Shown: piece by piece, positions 11,406-24,155 of the stretch
Position numbering within the stretch: position 1 is the first letter of the stretch
How the letters are laid out: each line of letters begins with the position of its first letter
Assembly: GCA_021234155.1 (NCBI GenBank)
Contig: JAJEKV010000004.1
Coordinates: 28,044,919-28,108,918, forward strand
Reading direction: 5' to 3'
Length of the DNA stretch: 64,000 nt
Origin: Isoetes taiwanensis
Lineage: Eukaryota > Streptophyta > Lycopodiopsida > Isoetales > Isoetaceae
The notes under the pieces: model-generated
The model's database searches: none
Told to the model about the DNA's origin: nothing
The model's input: the letters and a program-made list of their open reading frames with translations, nothing else
Position numbers and translations under genes: made by a program

Positions 11406-13080
11406 TAATGCTTGACATTTTGAGATGGCGTGTATTCAATACTTTAGATATTCCAAATTGTCAAAGGCGGTGACATTTTTTGTTGTATGAAAGGTGATGC
11501 TAAGACATTGTGTGTACAGCCCATTTTCTAGCCCCCATAGAAGCGGCCTAGCCATCCAAGGGTACATCCCCTTTCGCGTGTCTCCTTTTTAGCCTTCCTA
11601 TCAATCATAAGCTGAAGGTGGCACTAGCACTTGTAATCTATTCTATTCTATTCTACTCTACTATAAATTTTCTTAGATAAATTTTCTTAGATGACGTTGT
11701 ATCAAAGTTGGCATAGCATCAAAGCCCCCACTTTGTAGACTACTATCCTTTTAGACCACCCATCTATAGTCGGTATACCTCTACGTGGCTCGCAATTTTC
11801 CTTTTCTCCTTCCTCTGCCCTCCATTTATGCATTTCAGCCTCACATTTTCTTCATCTTCAGTGTTACCTGTCACATTGTAGTTTACCTTCCTCTTTCTGT
11901 TAATGTCATTCCCTTGTCATTTTGCTTGAGCTTATTCGCCCACATTCACTTGCATGTATCATTTGCGGTACCTTTTTCCCCAATGGCATATCCAACAAAC
12001 AAAGCTTCCTTCATTTGCAGCTCAGAAACTTTCATACAATTTCTCTAATGCATGATAGAATGCATGCATGATCTGATGTTGATGGAAGAAGACCATTGGG
12101 CCACCCACAGAGATATGCATTTCAAGTTGCTGGTCAAAAGCCATTGGGACACCCACATAGATTAAGATTGTCAAATAACCAATTTCACATGGCCTATATG
12201 TTTCCATCCTTTATAGCTTCCACTGTAATTGTCATCTACATGCCATTACGAACAATTTAATTATCTGAATTAATTATTTTGAATATTAATTTGGTTTCTC
12301 AAGTCCTCCGACTGAACAACAATGTTTGTTATGGAGCAATTATAAGTACAAAATGATTATTAAGTTGGTCCAACTTTATGCTTGTTTGACAATGTCATCC
12401 GTGGTTGACAATTTCATCCGTGGACACGGTGAGTATACAATGTTAGTTCAAAGTCCTTTCCAACTAAGAAAATATAGTTAATGGATAATTTTAACCAGAA
12501 AGAAAAAAGATATTGACGGTAACTTTCCTCTAAAAATGATAATGCCGATAGTGGCAATATTTTCCTCTATATCTAGATCCTCACCTTAATAATGTATTAT
12601 TTCCCATCCCATATGTTGGATTTATAATGAGTCCTTATTTGGGTTCGCATGTGGCCGGTCGGTGGAGAGGGGCTCGATTATACATTATGAAAATTGAGGT
12701 GGACCATGGCGATGGGCGTAAAAGGGCAAGACATTTTACACAATGGTGCTGGCTTTGATGGCGCATATGAATCCAGCCTTAAGAAGTACGAAGAAAGTGA
12801 TGTGAGCTAAGAGGTGTCACTCCATGCCTGCTCCTAGCAAACTCTAAAAAAAACTCGAAAAAAAAACAGAATCCTAAAGTGAGATTTTGAGGTTGTTTTA
12901 GGGTGGGTTTTCTAAAGCGTCCTTATGGATGATGCCAATGTGGCATGATGTAAAAAAAATTCTATCTATCTCTCTCTTAAAATGAGGTCATGTTTTCAAG
13001 TGAACACAAGTACAAAATTAAGGTGAAATAATGGTACAATTTCTAATCTACGACCAAGTTCTTAATTTAGTCTATTACTA
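11406..13080. other. Anonymous intergenic DNA
   Basis: No supported gene or RNA. The open frames at 11785-12048 and 12022-12207 are T-rich and low in complexity. At about 12390-12430 the short phrase GACAATNTCATCCGTGG is duplicated in tandem. Confidence 0.35.
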
Positions 13081-13094
13081 ATTATGAGCTTGGG

Positions 13095-13339
13095 TTGCGT
13101 GATCTTAAAGTGTCATGCAGAATTTGACATTCTTGAGATACCTGAGGCTAGATTCGACTTGCTTGAAAAATTTAAGAAGCACTATTAGCAATTTAAGCGA
13201 TGTTAGGACATTCACTATATGCAAAGCACCTATCAAGGTTGCATCATTTAGCAATGCAATTCAAATGGTGCATAAAGATATTTCAACCATAAGAGTTTTA
13301 GAACTTGATCTTCATATTTATGTCCAAAGGCTATCATAA
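13095..13339 (+). pseudogene. Leucine-rich-repeat scrap, probably from an NB-LRR gene
   Basis: The plus frame reads MQNLTFLRYLRLDSTCLKNL, then a stretch ending in ISNLSDVRTFTI, then VLELDLHIYVQRL before a stop. This follows the xxLxxLRYLxLxxTxLKxLxxxIxNLxxLxTxxI pattern of plant disease-resistance LRRs. About 75 residues are visible, with no NB-ARC or coiled-coil region beside it, so it is a fragment. Confidence 0.45.
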
Positions 13340-13449
13340 ACATTACATTATAAATTTATGAACCATGAAGATATAATAGAAAACCTGTTTGCTATTCGTG
13401 CTTCAAACCTCCAACCTGATTTTTCATTGTATGTTACAATCATTTGTAC

Positions 13450-13792
13450 ATCTTAGTTTAATGGGGCGGATCCGGCCGCCACGGCATAGTTCGGCCTCTA
13501 AGGATTTTCGTGGTCATTTCTCCTTGCTCTTAGGAGATACTAAAATTTGAATTCTTATTTGCCTCCTTCGATTTCAGATACTTTTTCATTCTTCGCAATA
13601 CAATGGTATAAACCATTGCTTTAATATCTGATGTATAAGTAATAAGATACAATGGTATGAACCATTGTTTTAAACATTGTTTTCAACCTTCACATAATGC
13701 AATAGTATAGACCATTGTATCTTCCACCCAGTTATGCGCACAATTATTATCTGACAACCTGTGTGATGATATGTCAACATATTCTACACTCC
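13450..13792 (-). repeat. Probable Copia LTR remnant (3' side)
   Basis: On the minus strand, immediately after the Copia stop codon, a purine tract (GAAGGAGGAG) is followed by TGTAGAATATGTTGACATAT, a plausible LTR 5' end. The stretch contains several copies of an ACAATGGT ... ACCATTGT inverted pair (13600-13720). The 3' edge of the LTR cannot be placed. Confidence 0.35.
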
Positions 13793-13975
13793 TCCTTCAG
13801 CACACAGGTCAATCACATTCAATTTACTTCTGAACCCTGTATATTTTTTCTCCACCAGTGCTTTAGTAAAAATATCAGCAATCTGTAAGTTTGTATAGAA
13901 TTCCAGATGAAACGTGCTTACTTGATATCTTGAAATATATAACCATAGCTTAATAAACATCAAAGCTTGGAGCAA
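13784..13975 (-). pseudogene. Ty1/Copia polyprotein C-terminus (RNase H tail)
   Basis: The minus frame ends with STFHLEFYTNLQIADIFTKA, then a short gap, then KLNVIDLCAEGGV and a stop. This matches the last residues of plant Copia pol (the HI-x-x-x-YH block, then the QxADIFTK block and a terminal GGV), where RNase H ends. Upstream coding is cut off exactly where the duplicated 4.8 kb segment begins at about 13975, so only the terminal 60 residues remain. The purine tract and LTR-like sequence downstream fit the 3' end of a Copia element. Confidence 0.75.
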
Positions 13976-15462
13976 GAAAACACCAGCACTGCGGTTAAGC
14001 GACCAAACATTAGCGAGGGGTAGGGTAATTAAAGGCGGCCCGGCGGGTAAGCTATAAATTTTCTTGGGTTCATCCCTTCACCAAACCACAATGTTTGATG
14101 ACATAAATGTGCAAGTTAAATTTTAGGATACCTTAGTCCCTCCTGTTCCCCATTACCAGCTGAACTTCTTTACCATGAAGTCTTCACCTTTTAGCCTTAT
14201 ATACTTTCAGCCATATGGTGCAAACAAACTAGCAAGCTTCCTAGCCTATGTTCAAAATCAGTTAAAACTAGATATAGTGATTAGATGTTCACCTTATAAC
14301 TTGTAAATCTTCTATAATTTTGCTATGAAAAACCCTAGTGTGTGTAGATCATGGAGAATCCCACATTATACTCATATAATACACAAATCTTACCATTCAC
14401 TGTAAATCGGCATAAGCCTACTCAAATCTTTTAATATTATGCATCAAGGATTTCTATGCCCATTATGGCCCCTGGCACGGTATCCGGCGGACATCCTAAC
14501 TTTCGAGATCGATGGATTTCATTTTTATATATTATTCATGAAGTATCTCGGATCTTACCTTGTCATTAACTATTCCTAAGATCTACATTCCCATATTATG
14601 TATTTATCATCTTTGCATTCATAGATATTCACAAATCTTCAATCAAATCATAATAATAATAGTTATTAAGTCATCCAACTATCTTGGATCTCATACAAGC
14701 ATAATGTATCCATATTTAACCTTCCTATGGGTGATCTATTTACAAATTACCATTTCAGCTCTAAAATATGAAATAAGAACACGAATGAACTTGAATTTTG
14801 CAAATGCCGGATGTGGAGTTGTAATTGTTGCCATATTCATAGTTTTGACCACCTTGAGCATGCGGATGCATCAATGGCCTTGTTTCATCATTTCCTTAGT
14901 ATTTCCCACCTTAACGACAATTGTATTCCCTTCTTTCCCTCCATTAGTGCAGCCACTCTTATTCCCACCCAATGAGGCCCTTTAGCGGCTCTTCTAAAAT
15001 CAAAAGCGACTTCTTACTCTTAGGACCAGTTGTTTTCTCAAACTCTAACCTCTTTCTAATGGCCATATTGGTCACCCTTCTTCCTTCCCATCAACGAGAA
15101 TGCAACACAAGAAATAGCCTTTCCTTTTTTAGTGTTCTTAGACATTCGGTCCCTTGGATAAACCTATTCTTGAAAAGAAAAGTACCTTCTCAAAGGCGAT
15201 GAAAGCGAGTGTAATGCACTTTGCGTTCATCACTGTAGTTCCTTGTAAATGGTTACGGTAGATGACATTCCACTGTAGCTGTTAGAAAAACTCTAAACCA
15301 AATATTGCATGCAAATAAATAATTGTACAAATACCCATTCATCAGGTATTACAATGTTTATTATGTAGTCTAGGCTATACCATAGAATATTTTTGCACCA
15401 ATCCACTTGTGCATGTCTCATGATTCCATATGTATCGGGATAAAAACTACAATGCACACATA

Positions 15463-15493
<31 letters not shown>

Positions 15494-15499
15494 GACAAC

Positions 15500-17690
15500 C
15501 CCATAGTAAAAGCAATGGGACAAAGCGAAAGCGAAACGGGCAAGCAATGATTCTCGAGAGAACGAGAGAAGATGGTTCATGGCGCAAATGAGACCCAAGC
15601 AACAACGGAGTAAATGGGGAAGAGGAGATCGAGAAGAATTGGAGCAAAAAGGAATAAAATGAGAAAGGCAGAGACAATGAAGCAAGAAAAAGTAGAAGGA
15701 GCAAGGAAGCCGGGAAGTCGAGATGATGGGATGTATGAAAATGAAAGACCACGATGTAACAATGAAAGAAAGATGGAAACAGAACATAAAAATGAAGGAC
15801 ACAGCGTAATCTTTGTAGAAAGGCTGAAAGAGGAACATAAAAATGAGGATACAAACAATGCGGTTGAGATGGGAGGCGTACTTATGGGATAAGGACAAAT
15901 AATGCCACGATCATGATGATATTAACAAGCTAAAGATTTCAAATGACTCATGGACGAGCGGAAAAATGATATCAAAGGGGCACATCTCGAAATACCTGAC
16001 CCTTATGAATGGAAGAACAAAGAAAATATAAAATGGATAATAAGGGGATAAAGCGAACAAGCCAAAACTAGGAGCGAGGGGAACAATGGGATAGGAGGGC
16101 TAGATAAAAAGTGGGTCGAGACGAGCACAAAAGGCCAGCGTGAACAAGGCAAGGAGTACTCGGAAGCTAAAAGGGACACCAAGAAGTGGAAAAGATGAAG
16201 CTTTTTGTGGCGGGAAGGATCTGAAAAGAACATTAGGAATCGATGGGATATAAAAGCGGTCAAATAGGAGAGCTAGATGAGGCAAGCGGATGTGGCACAT
16301 CATGGACCAAATAGAGGACACTGAAAAAGAGATGAACATGAAATGTAGAAATCAAAAGGAAGAGACGAGGCTACAAGGGTCAAACAAAATGTAGTGAAAA
16401 GGGCCAGTAGAGAACACGGAGAACGAGGAAGAGGAGCAAAAAAAGGGCTAGAAAGACTGGAACAATGAGGGCATACAGTGATAAATGGGAGACAACGAAG
16501 GCAAAAGAAAAGAATGAGGTAGAGGTGCAACCAACGAAAACATCAAGTGAACAAATGAAACAATATAGTGGAAGATGAAAAAGTTCAAACAAATCTATGA
16601 AAACGACAATCAAACAACAACAAACAGCAACACAAGAGAAAAGTAAATGGAACATGTCCGAACTATTAAAACAAATCAATAACAAACCCAACAAGGAATC
16701 ATGAAATGAAGAGGGTGAAAATGGCAACGACAAAAAGGAAGGAAGGAGAGGGAGGGAGGGAGGGAGGGAGGGAAGGACAATCCATAACAAATTAGATGGG
16801 ACAAGTAGCACTAGAGGTTGTCAAGACACAAACAACAAAAAGACACGAAATGTAGAACAACATTAAAGAAGCATGCCAAAGTGCGACAATGGAATGAAAA
16901 AAGGAGACAAAGGAACAAAATAAAAGCCATAAAATACCAATAGAAGTAATGGAAATAATGATGTAACTTGAACCGAAGAATAGTACCAACTATTACGAGA
17001 TTCTTGAAAAGACTAGATGTACAAGGGGTGTTAAGTCTAGGAGGGATGGGGCAAACAAGATACTTAGAACAAAATGGGTGAATCTAATAACAAGTGCAAA
17101 CAAAGCCAAAAGGAGCACGAAAAATGACGAGAGGTGCAACAAAGAGCAAAACACATATAAATGCCCAATAAGCAATCGATGAGTGCTTGGAACATAACGA
17201 CCACGAACAAGCAATTACTACAAATTGGGCCAAAGCGAAAACAAAAATAGAAAGCGTAGAAAAGCGATGCTTATGAGACAAAAGAGATCTCAAGTCACAA
17301 TCATGTAAAAACACCTAGAAACATAAAAAGCGCTTAGAATGGAGCAGGACATGAACAACTGGAGCACATCAGACCAAAACCAAAGCAATGCAAAGTAAAA
17401 TGAAACGTAGGAGAAACAATGCAAAAGCAAATGAAGCGATGGGAGAAACAAGGCAAATGAATAACGACAAAGATAAATAGAACAAATAGGACAAAAAGGA
17501 ACAAAGAACAAAAAGAACAAGAATAAACATGGCCAGGTGTCTTTGTGAATGGCGTATCCAACCACACCTATCGGGCGCTTAAGTAGTCTAAAAAAAGGAT
17601 CAAATGTGTGTACCAAACCAACAAAGCAATGTCAAAAAGCGACCCACGACTTGCAATGCTGCGGGACGGTCTCAACACATATTCCCCTAC
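15500..17690 (+). other. Purine-rich, T-poor tract (copy 1)
   Basis: For about 2.2 kb the plus strand is dominated by A and G, with words such as GGAACAA, AAAATGAA, GAGGAAC and GGGATA recurring irregularly. The complementary strand therefore shows long Phe/Leu/Ser/Cys-rich open frames. No periodicity is clean enough to call a satellite. A (GGGA)n run lies at 16748-16774. Confidence 0.6.
16748..16774 (+). repeat. (GGGA)n run with G-quadruplex potential
   Basis: At least five consecutive GGGA units. The matching run in the second copy is at about 21588-21612 and is shorter by a unit or so. Confidence 0.6.
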
Positions 17691-18149
17691 ATGGAAAAAG
17701 CAACCATGTAATGCACTAGAGGTAGAAGTAAATATGATGACGAGATGAGACCAAATAAAATGAACATGTAGTATATGCCATCAAAACATGACAAGAAGGA
17801 CGTTATATTGAGCCCCCAAAAGAAATCTAGTCTAGAAATAAAATGTGATATGATAACTACCATCAATCTACTAGCCATGGGGCCCCAGGCTAGGAGCATC
17901 AACCAACATACAAAATTTGTAGTGTCGGCCTGCAACCCAATACAAATGCGAAACTTCAATGTGACTTGAATTGGAGGGGTGATAGGTGACCTCAGATGAA
18001 CATAAAGACATATGAAGGTTGAAACAAGAAAGGCCACGAACGATATACAAGAAATTCCAAGCGCGGTTCCAAAGATCAAATGCAACAAATGAGCTATAAA
18101 AGAAACCACTACTAAACCGGATCTAATGCTCATTCATATATGGAAGCGA

Positions 18150-18280
18150 GAAACCATCTAGGCACATGTAAAAGCTTAAGGTACAACGGATGAAACCATA
18201 TACGCACATGTAAAAGCTTAAAGCATGAAGCTCATGCATTAGATGAAGCCATCTAGGCACATGTAAAGGCTTAAGGCACA
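18150..18280 (+). repeat. Three imperfect tandem units, period about 45-70 bp
   Basis: The phrase GGCACATGTAAAAGCTTAAG, preceded by GAAACCATCTA or a variant, occurs three times. The same array is present in the second copy at about 22980-23110. Confidence 0.7.
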
Positions 18281-18824
18281 ATAAAATCTATACAGTACAA
18301 GCATTATACTAAAAGACCAAAATATGCATCAAAGATACTGTGTAGAGTGTTGAAAACCACAGAAACTAAATGAAAGAAACTTTGTAAAAAATCTCGGGAA
18401 TTGATGAAATGAGAATATCTCGTGTGAATATCACCTACCAAATATAGGTAAAACATCACACAGCTTGAGAATACAACAAACATGATATTACATAGATCAA
18501 ACCCCTAGTTAACATGTGCAATGTAACCTAAAAGCTGAATAATAAGCACTTTAGAGTATGTTGTTGACCCATGCCCCAACTAAGCGCACATCAAGTTAGA
18601 GAGCCAGCAGCTTAGTTAATGGACCAATGACCACTTTTAAAATTTCTCAAACAACACCATGTGAGTAAGATTTTCACGATATAAACAAGAACAAATCCCA
18701 ATACATGTATGAAGAAAACGGAATGTGAAAACACCTTAGGGCACCCTTCATGAAACTACCACGGAACCATGTACAAGACCTACATTGGCATTGCTAGGAC
18801 GAATTAAATGGAATATGAAAACAC

Positions 18825-18834
18825 NNNNNNNNNN
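18825..18834. other. Assembly gap (10 N)
   Basis: Ten N bases. The sequence immediately right of the gap repeats the sequence that begins at 13975, so the gap joins two copies of the same segment. Confidence 0.99.
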
Positions 18835-21800
18835 AGAAAACCTGCTTACCTGCAGTTAAACAGCCAAACATTAGCCAGGGTAGGGTAATTAAGGCAGAAC
18901 TGACAGGTAAGCTATAGGTTTTCTTGGGTTCATCCCCTTCACCAAACCACAATGTTTGATGACATAAATGTGCAAGTTAAATTTTAGGATCTGCTTAGTC
19001 CCTCCTGTTCCCCATTACCAGCTGAACTTCTTTACCATGAAGTCTTCACCTTTTAGCCTTATATACTTTCAGCCATATGGTGCAAACAAACTAGCAAGCT
19101 TCCTAGCCTATGTTCAAAATCAGTTAAAACTAGATATAGTGATTAGATGTTCCTGCTTATAACTTGTAAATCTTCTATAATTTTGCTATGAAAAACCCCT
19201 AGTGTGTGTAGATCATGGAGAATCCCACATTATACTCATATAATACACAAATCTTACCATTCCTGTAAATCAGCATAAGCCTACTCAAATCTTTTAATAT
19301 TATGCATCAAGGATTTCTATGCCCATTATGGCCCACAACCTGGTATCCAGCCAGACATCCCTAACTCAGATCTGATGGATTTCATTTTTATATATTATTC
19401 ATGAAGTATCTCAGATCTTACCTTGTCATTAACTATTCCTAAGATCTACATTCCCATATTATGTATTTATCATCTTTGCATTCATAGATATTCACAAATC
19501 TTCAATCAAATCATAATAATAATAGTTATTAAGTCATCCAACTATCTTGGATCTCATACAAGCATAATGTATCCATATTTAACCTTCCTATGGGTGATCT
19601 ATTTACAAATTACCATTTCAGCTCTAAAATATGAAATAAGAACCTGAATGAACTTCGAATTTTGCAAATCGCCCAGATGTGGAGTTGTAATTGTTGCCAT
19701 ATTCATAGTTTCAGCCACCTTCAGAGCATGCCCGGATCTGCATCAATGGCCTTGCTTCATCATTTCCTTAGTATTTCCCACCTTAACAAAATTGTATTCC
19801 TTCTTTCCCTCCATTGGTCCAGCCCCTCTTATTCCACAGCCCGGGCCCTTTAGCGCCTCTTCTAAAATCAAAACGACTTCTTACTCTTAGGACCGGTTGT
19901 TTTCTCAAACTCTAACCTCTTTCTAATGGCCATGGTTGGGTCACCCTTCTTCCTTCCCATCCCGAGAATGCAACACAAAGAAATAGCCTTTTCCTTTTCG
20001 CGGTGTTCTTAGACATTCAGTCCTTTGATAAACCTATTCTTGAAAAGAGAAAAGTACCTTCTCAAAGGCAAAGAGAGTGAGTGTTAAGACAATTTCATCT
20101 GCGAACCGTTTGTAAATGGTTTCCGTAGATGACATTCCCCCAGATTACTGCATTAGAAAACTCTAAACCAAATATTGCATGCAAATAAATAATTGTACAA
20201 ATACCCATTCATCCAGTATTACAATATTTATTATGTAGTTAAGGGCTATACCATAGAATATTTTGTTCAAAATCCACTTGTGCATGTCTCATGATTCCAT
20301 ATGTATCAGGATAAAAACTACAATGCACACATATAATTTAAAAAAAAAAAAAAAAAAGACAACCCCATAGTAAAGCAATGGGACAAACGAGGCAGAACGG
20401 GCAAGCAATGATTCTCGTGAGAACCTGAGAAGATGGTTCATCGAGGCGCAAATGAGACCCAAGGCAACCAGAGTAAATGGGGAAGAGGAGATCTAGAAGA
20501 ATTGGAGCAAAAAAGGAATAAAATGAGAAGACAGAGACAATGAAGCAAGAAAGAAGTAGAAGGAGCAAGGAAGCCGGAAGTCGAATGATGGGATGTATGA
20601 AATGAAAAGACACGATGTAACAATGAAGAGAAAGATGGAAAAGAACATAAAAATGAAGGACACAACGTAAATAATAGAGAAAGTTTAAAAGAGGGAACAT
20701 AAAATGAGGGATACAACAATGCAAAGTTCGAGATGGGAGACGTAACTTATGGGATAAGGACAAATAATGCCACGATCATGATGATAACAAGCTAAAGATT
20801 TAAATGACTCATGGACGGGCGGAAAAATGATATCAAAGGGGCACATCTCGAAATAACGACCTAACGAATGGAAGAACAAAGAAAATATAAAATGGATAAT
20901 AAGGGGATAAAGCGAACAAGCCAAAACTAGGAGCAGGGAACAATGGGATGGGAGGCTAGATAAAGTGCGTCGGACGAGCACAAGGCCAGCGTGAACAAGC
21001 CAGGAGTACTTTCCCGGAAGCTAAAGGGACACCAAGTGGAAAAGATGAAGCTTTTATGGCAGGAAGGATCTGAAAGAACATTAGGAATCGATGGGATATA
21101 AAAAAGCGGTCAAATAGGAGAGCTAGATGAGGCAAAAGCGGTCTTGCACATCATGGACCAAATAGAGGACCTGAAAAAGAGATGAACATGAAATGTAGAA
21201 ATCAAAGGAAGAGCCTTGAGGCTACAAGGGTCAAACAAAATGTAGTGAAAAAGGGCCAGTAGAGAACACGGAGAACGAGGAAGAGGAGCAAAGAAAAGGG
21301 CTAGAAAGACTGGGAACAATGAGGAGCATACAGTGATAAATGAGACAGGCAAAAGGCAAAGAAAAGAATGAGGTAGAGGTGCAACCAACGAAAAACATCA
21401 AGTGAACAAATGAAACAATATAGTGGAAGATGAAAAAGTTCAAACAAATCTATGAAAACGACAATCAAACAACAACAAATCGTTTAAATGGAACATGTCG
21501 AACTATTAAAACAAATCAATAACAAACCCAACAAGGAATCATGAAATGAAGAGGGTGAAAATGGCAACGACAAGGAAGGAAGGAGAGAGGGAGGGAGGGA
21601 GGGAGGGAGGAAGGACAATCCATAACAAATTAGATGGGACAAGTAGCACTAGAGGTTGTCAAGACACAAACAACAAAAAGACACGAAATGTAGAACAACA
21701 TTAAAGCATGCCAAAGTGCGACAATGGAATGAAAAAGGAGACAAAGGAACAAAATAAAGCCATAAAATACCAATAGAAGTAATGGAAATAATGATGTAAC

Positions 21801-23654
21801 TTGAACCGAAGAATAGTACCAACTATTACGAGATTCTTGAAAAGACTAGATGTACAAGGGGGTGTTAAGTCTAGGAGGGATGGGGCAAACAAGATACTTA
21901 GAACAAAATGGGTGAATCTAATAACAAGTGCAAACAAAGCCAAGGAGCACGAAAAATGACGAGAGGTGCAACAAGAGCAAAACACATATAAATGCCCAAT
22001 AAGCAATCTCGACAGAGTGCTTGGAACATAACCGGCCAAGAGAACAAAAATTACTACAAATTGGGCCATGAAAAACAAAATAAAGCGTATAGAAAAGCGA
22101 TGCTTGAGACAAAAGAGATCTCAAGTCACAATCATGTAAAAAACACCTAGAAACATAAAAACTGCTTAGAATGGAACAGACATGAACACTGGAGCACATC
22201 GAACCAAAACCAAAGCAATGCAAAGTAAATGAAACCGTAGGAGAAACAATGCAAAGCAAATGAAACAGTAGGAGAAACAAGGCAAATGAATAACGACAAA
22301 GATAAATAGAACAAATAGGACAAAAAGGAACAAAGAACAAAAAGAACAAGAATAAACATGACGTAGGTGTCTTTGTGAATGGCGTATCCAACCACACCTA
22401 TCCCATCCAGAAGTAGTCTAAAAAAGGATCAAATGTGTGTACCAAACCAACAAAGCAATGTCAAAAAACGACCACAGCTTGCAATGCTCTGGACAGTCTC
22501 CAACACATATTCCCCTACATGGAAAAAAGCAACCATGTAATGCACTAGAGGTAGAAGTAAATATGATGACCAGATGAGACCAAGTAAAATGAACATGTAG
22601 TATATGCCATCCAAAACATGACAAGAAGGACGTTATATTGAGCCCCCAAAGAAATCTAGTCTAGAAATAAAATCGTGATATGATAACTACCATCAATCTA
22701 CTAGCCATGGGAAACTGAACTGCCGACATCAACCAACATACAAAATTTGTAAGTGTCAGCACAGCAATACAAATGCGAAACTTCAATGTGACTTGAATTG
22801 GAGGGGTGATAGGTGACCTCAGATGAACATAAAGACATATGAAGGTTGAAACAAGAAAGGCCACGAACGATATACAAGAAATTCCAAGCGCGGTTCCAAA
22901 GATCAAATGCAACAAATGAGCTATAAAAGAAACCACTACTAAACCGGATCTAATGCTCATTCATATATGGAGAAGCAGAAACCATCTAGGCACATGTAAA
23001 AGCTTAAGGTACAACAGATGAAACCATATACGCACATGTAAAAGCTTAAAGCATGAAGCTCATGCATTAGATGAAGCCATCTAGGCACATGTAAAGGCTT
23101 AAGGCACAATAAAATCTATACAGTACAAGCATTATACTAAAAGACCAAAATATGCATCAAAGATACTGTGTAGAGTGTTGAAAACCACAGAAACTAAATG
23201 AAAGAAACTTTGTAAAAAATCTCAGGAATTGATGAAATGAGAATATCTACGGTGAATATCACCTACCAAATATAGGTAAAACATCACCTGCAACCAGAAT
23301 ACAACAAACATGATATTACATAGATCCAAACCCCTAGTTAACATGTGCAATGTAACCTAAACTGAATAATAAGCACTTTCCGAGTATGTTGTTGACCCAT
23401 GCCCCAACTAACTGCACATCAAGTTAGAGAGCCAACAGCTTAGTTAATGGACCAATGACCACTTTTAAAATTTCTCAAACAACACCATGTGAGTAAGATT
23501 TTACGATATAAACAAGAACCAAATCCCAATACATGTATGAAGAAAACCAGAATGTGAAAACACCTTAGGGCACCCTTCATGAAACTACCCTGGAACCATG
23601 TACAAGACCTACATTGGCATTGCTAGGACGAATTAAATGGAATATGAAAAACAC
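18835..23654 (+). repeat. 4.82 kb segment, copy 2 of the direct duplication
   Basis: The order and content match 13975-18824, including the A run (20341-20357), purine-rich tract (about 20400-22500), (GGGA)n run and tandem units. Differences from copy 1 are small and clustered, often where copy 1 shows CGG or GCG and copy 2 shows CAG or CTG words. Beyond 23654 the sequence continues into unique DNA. Confidence 0.9.
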
Positions 23655-23884
23655 TTCAGAGCCGCTTCTCTAGTAGAATCTCATGGAAAGAACAAAAAAT
23701 AACTATCGAACTTTCTGTGCAAAAGCGGCGTTAGTGTGAGGATTTATATCGCAAACTCGCAGTGAGATTTATATAGAAACATCAGAGTGGGGATATAAAG
23801 TTTGTTGGGTGCACAAGCTTATAATGACCTACAACAGTTTGTAGTGCACAAAAAACTCACTAATTTACACAGGATACAAGAGTC
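23655..23884. other. Unique flank after the duplication
   Basis: No gene or repeat recognised. Confidence 0.3.
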
Positions 23885-24155
23885 AAAGCATGGAGATGGG
23901 GGCATTTTTGCGCCAGCCCAGCACCCTCTAAGCACCTAATATTGAAAATTTTACTTATTTTTATCTTTTTTTCTATAACTCCGATGAAGCTGAAATTTTG
24001 TATTACAAGGCGCAATATGAATGCGTTTTAGGAAAAAATATCAAAAAAATAAAAAGAAAAATATTTTTCAAAAATACAAAGAAAATAGCCCCAGAAAGCA
24101 CCCACTAAGCACCATGTGTCGCTGACACAAAAAGTGTCCCCCACCTCCATGCTTT
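23885..24155. mobile_element. Short TIR element (MITE-like), 271 bp
   Basis: The left end AAAGCATGGAGATGGGGGCA and the right end (read on the minus strand) AAAGCATGGAGGTGGGGGAC form terminal inverted repeats that continue for about 35 bp with mismatches (both end in a GCCAGC / GTCAGC block). The interior is AT-rich and non-coding. A target-site duplication is not clear, so the superfamily is not assigned. Confidence 0.65.

Larger units (their letters stand above)
13975..18824 (+). repeat. 4.85 kb segment, copy 1 of a direct duplication
   Basis: This block is repeated almost base for base at 18835-23654. It starts at AGAAAA just inside the Copia relic and ends at GAATATGAAAACAC against the N gap. 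It contains unremarkable sequence to about 15460, a 23-base A run at 15470-15493, a purine-rich tract at 15500-17690 and a three-unit tandem repeat at 18150-18280. No gene family is recognisable on either strand. The long minus-strand open frames in the purine-rich tract are compositional. Confidence 0.9.

Noticed and set aside
15447-17690. Long minus-strand open frames of up to about 148 codons in the purine-rich tract, and their counterparts at 20338-22400
   Set aside because: They are Phe/Leu/Ser/Cys-rich products of a T-rich strand, shift relative to one another between the two copies, and match no family. They result from base composition.
18150-18280. CRISPR-like array
   Set aside because: Three diverged tandem units without unique spacers, in plant DNA.
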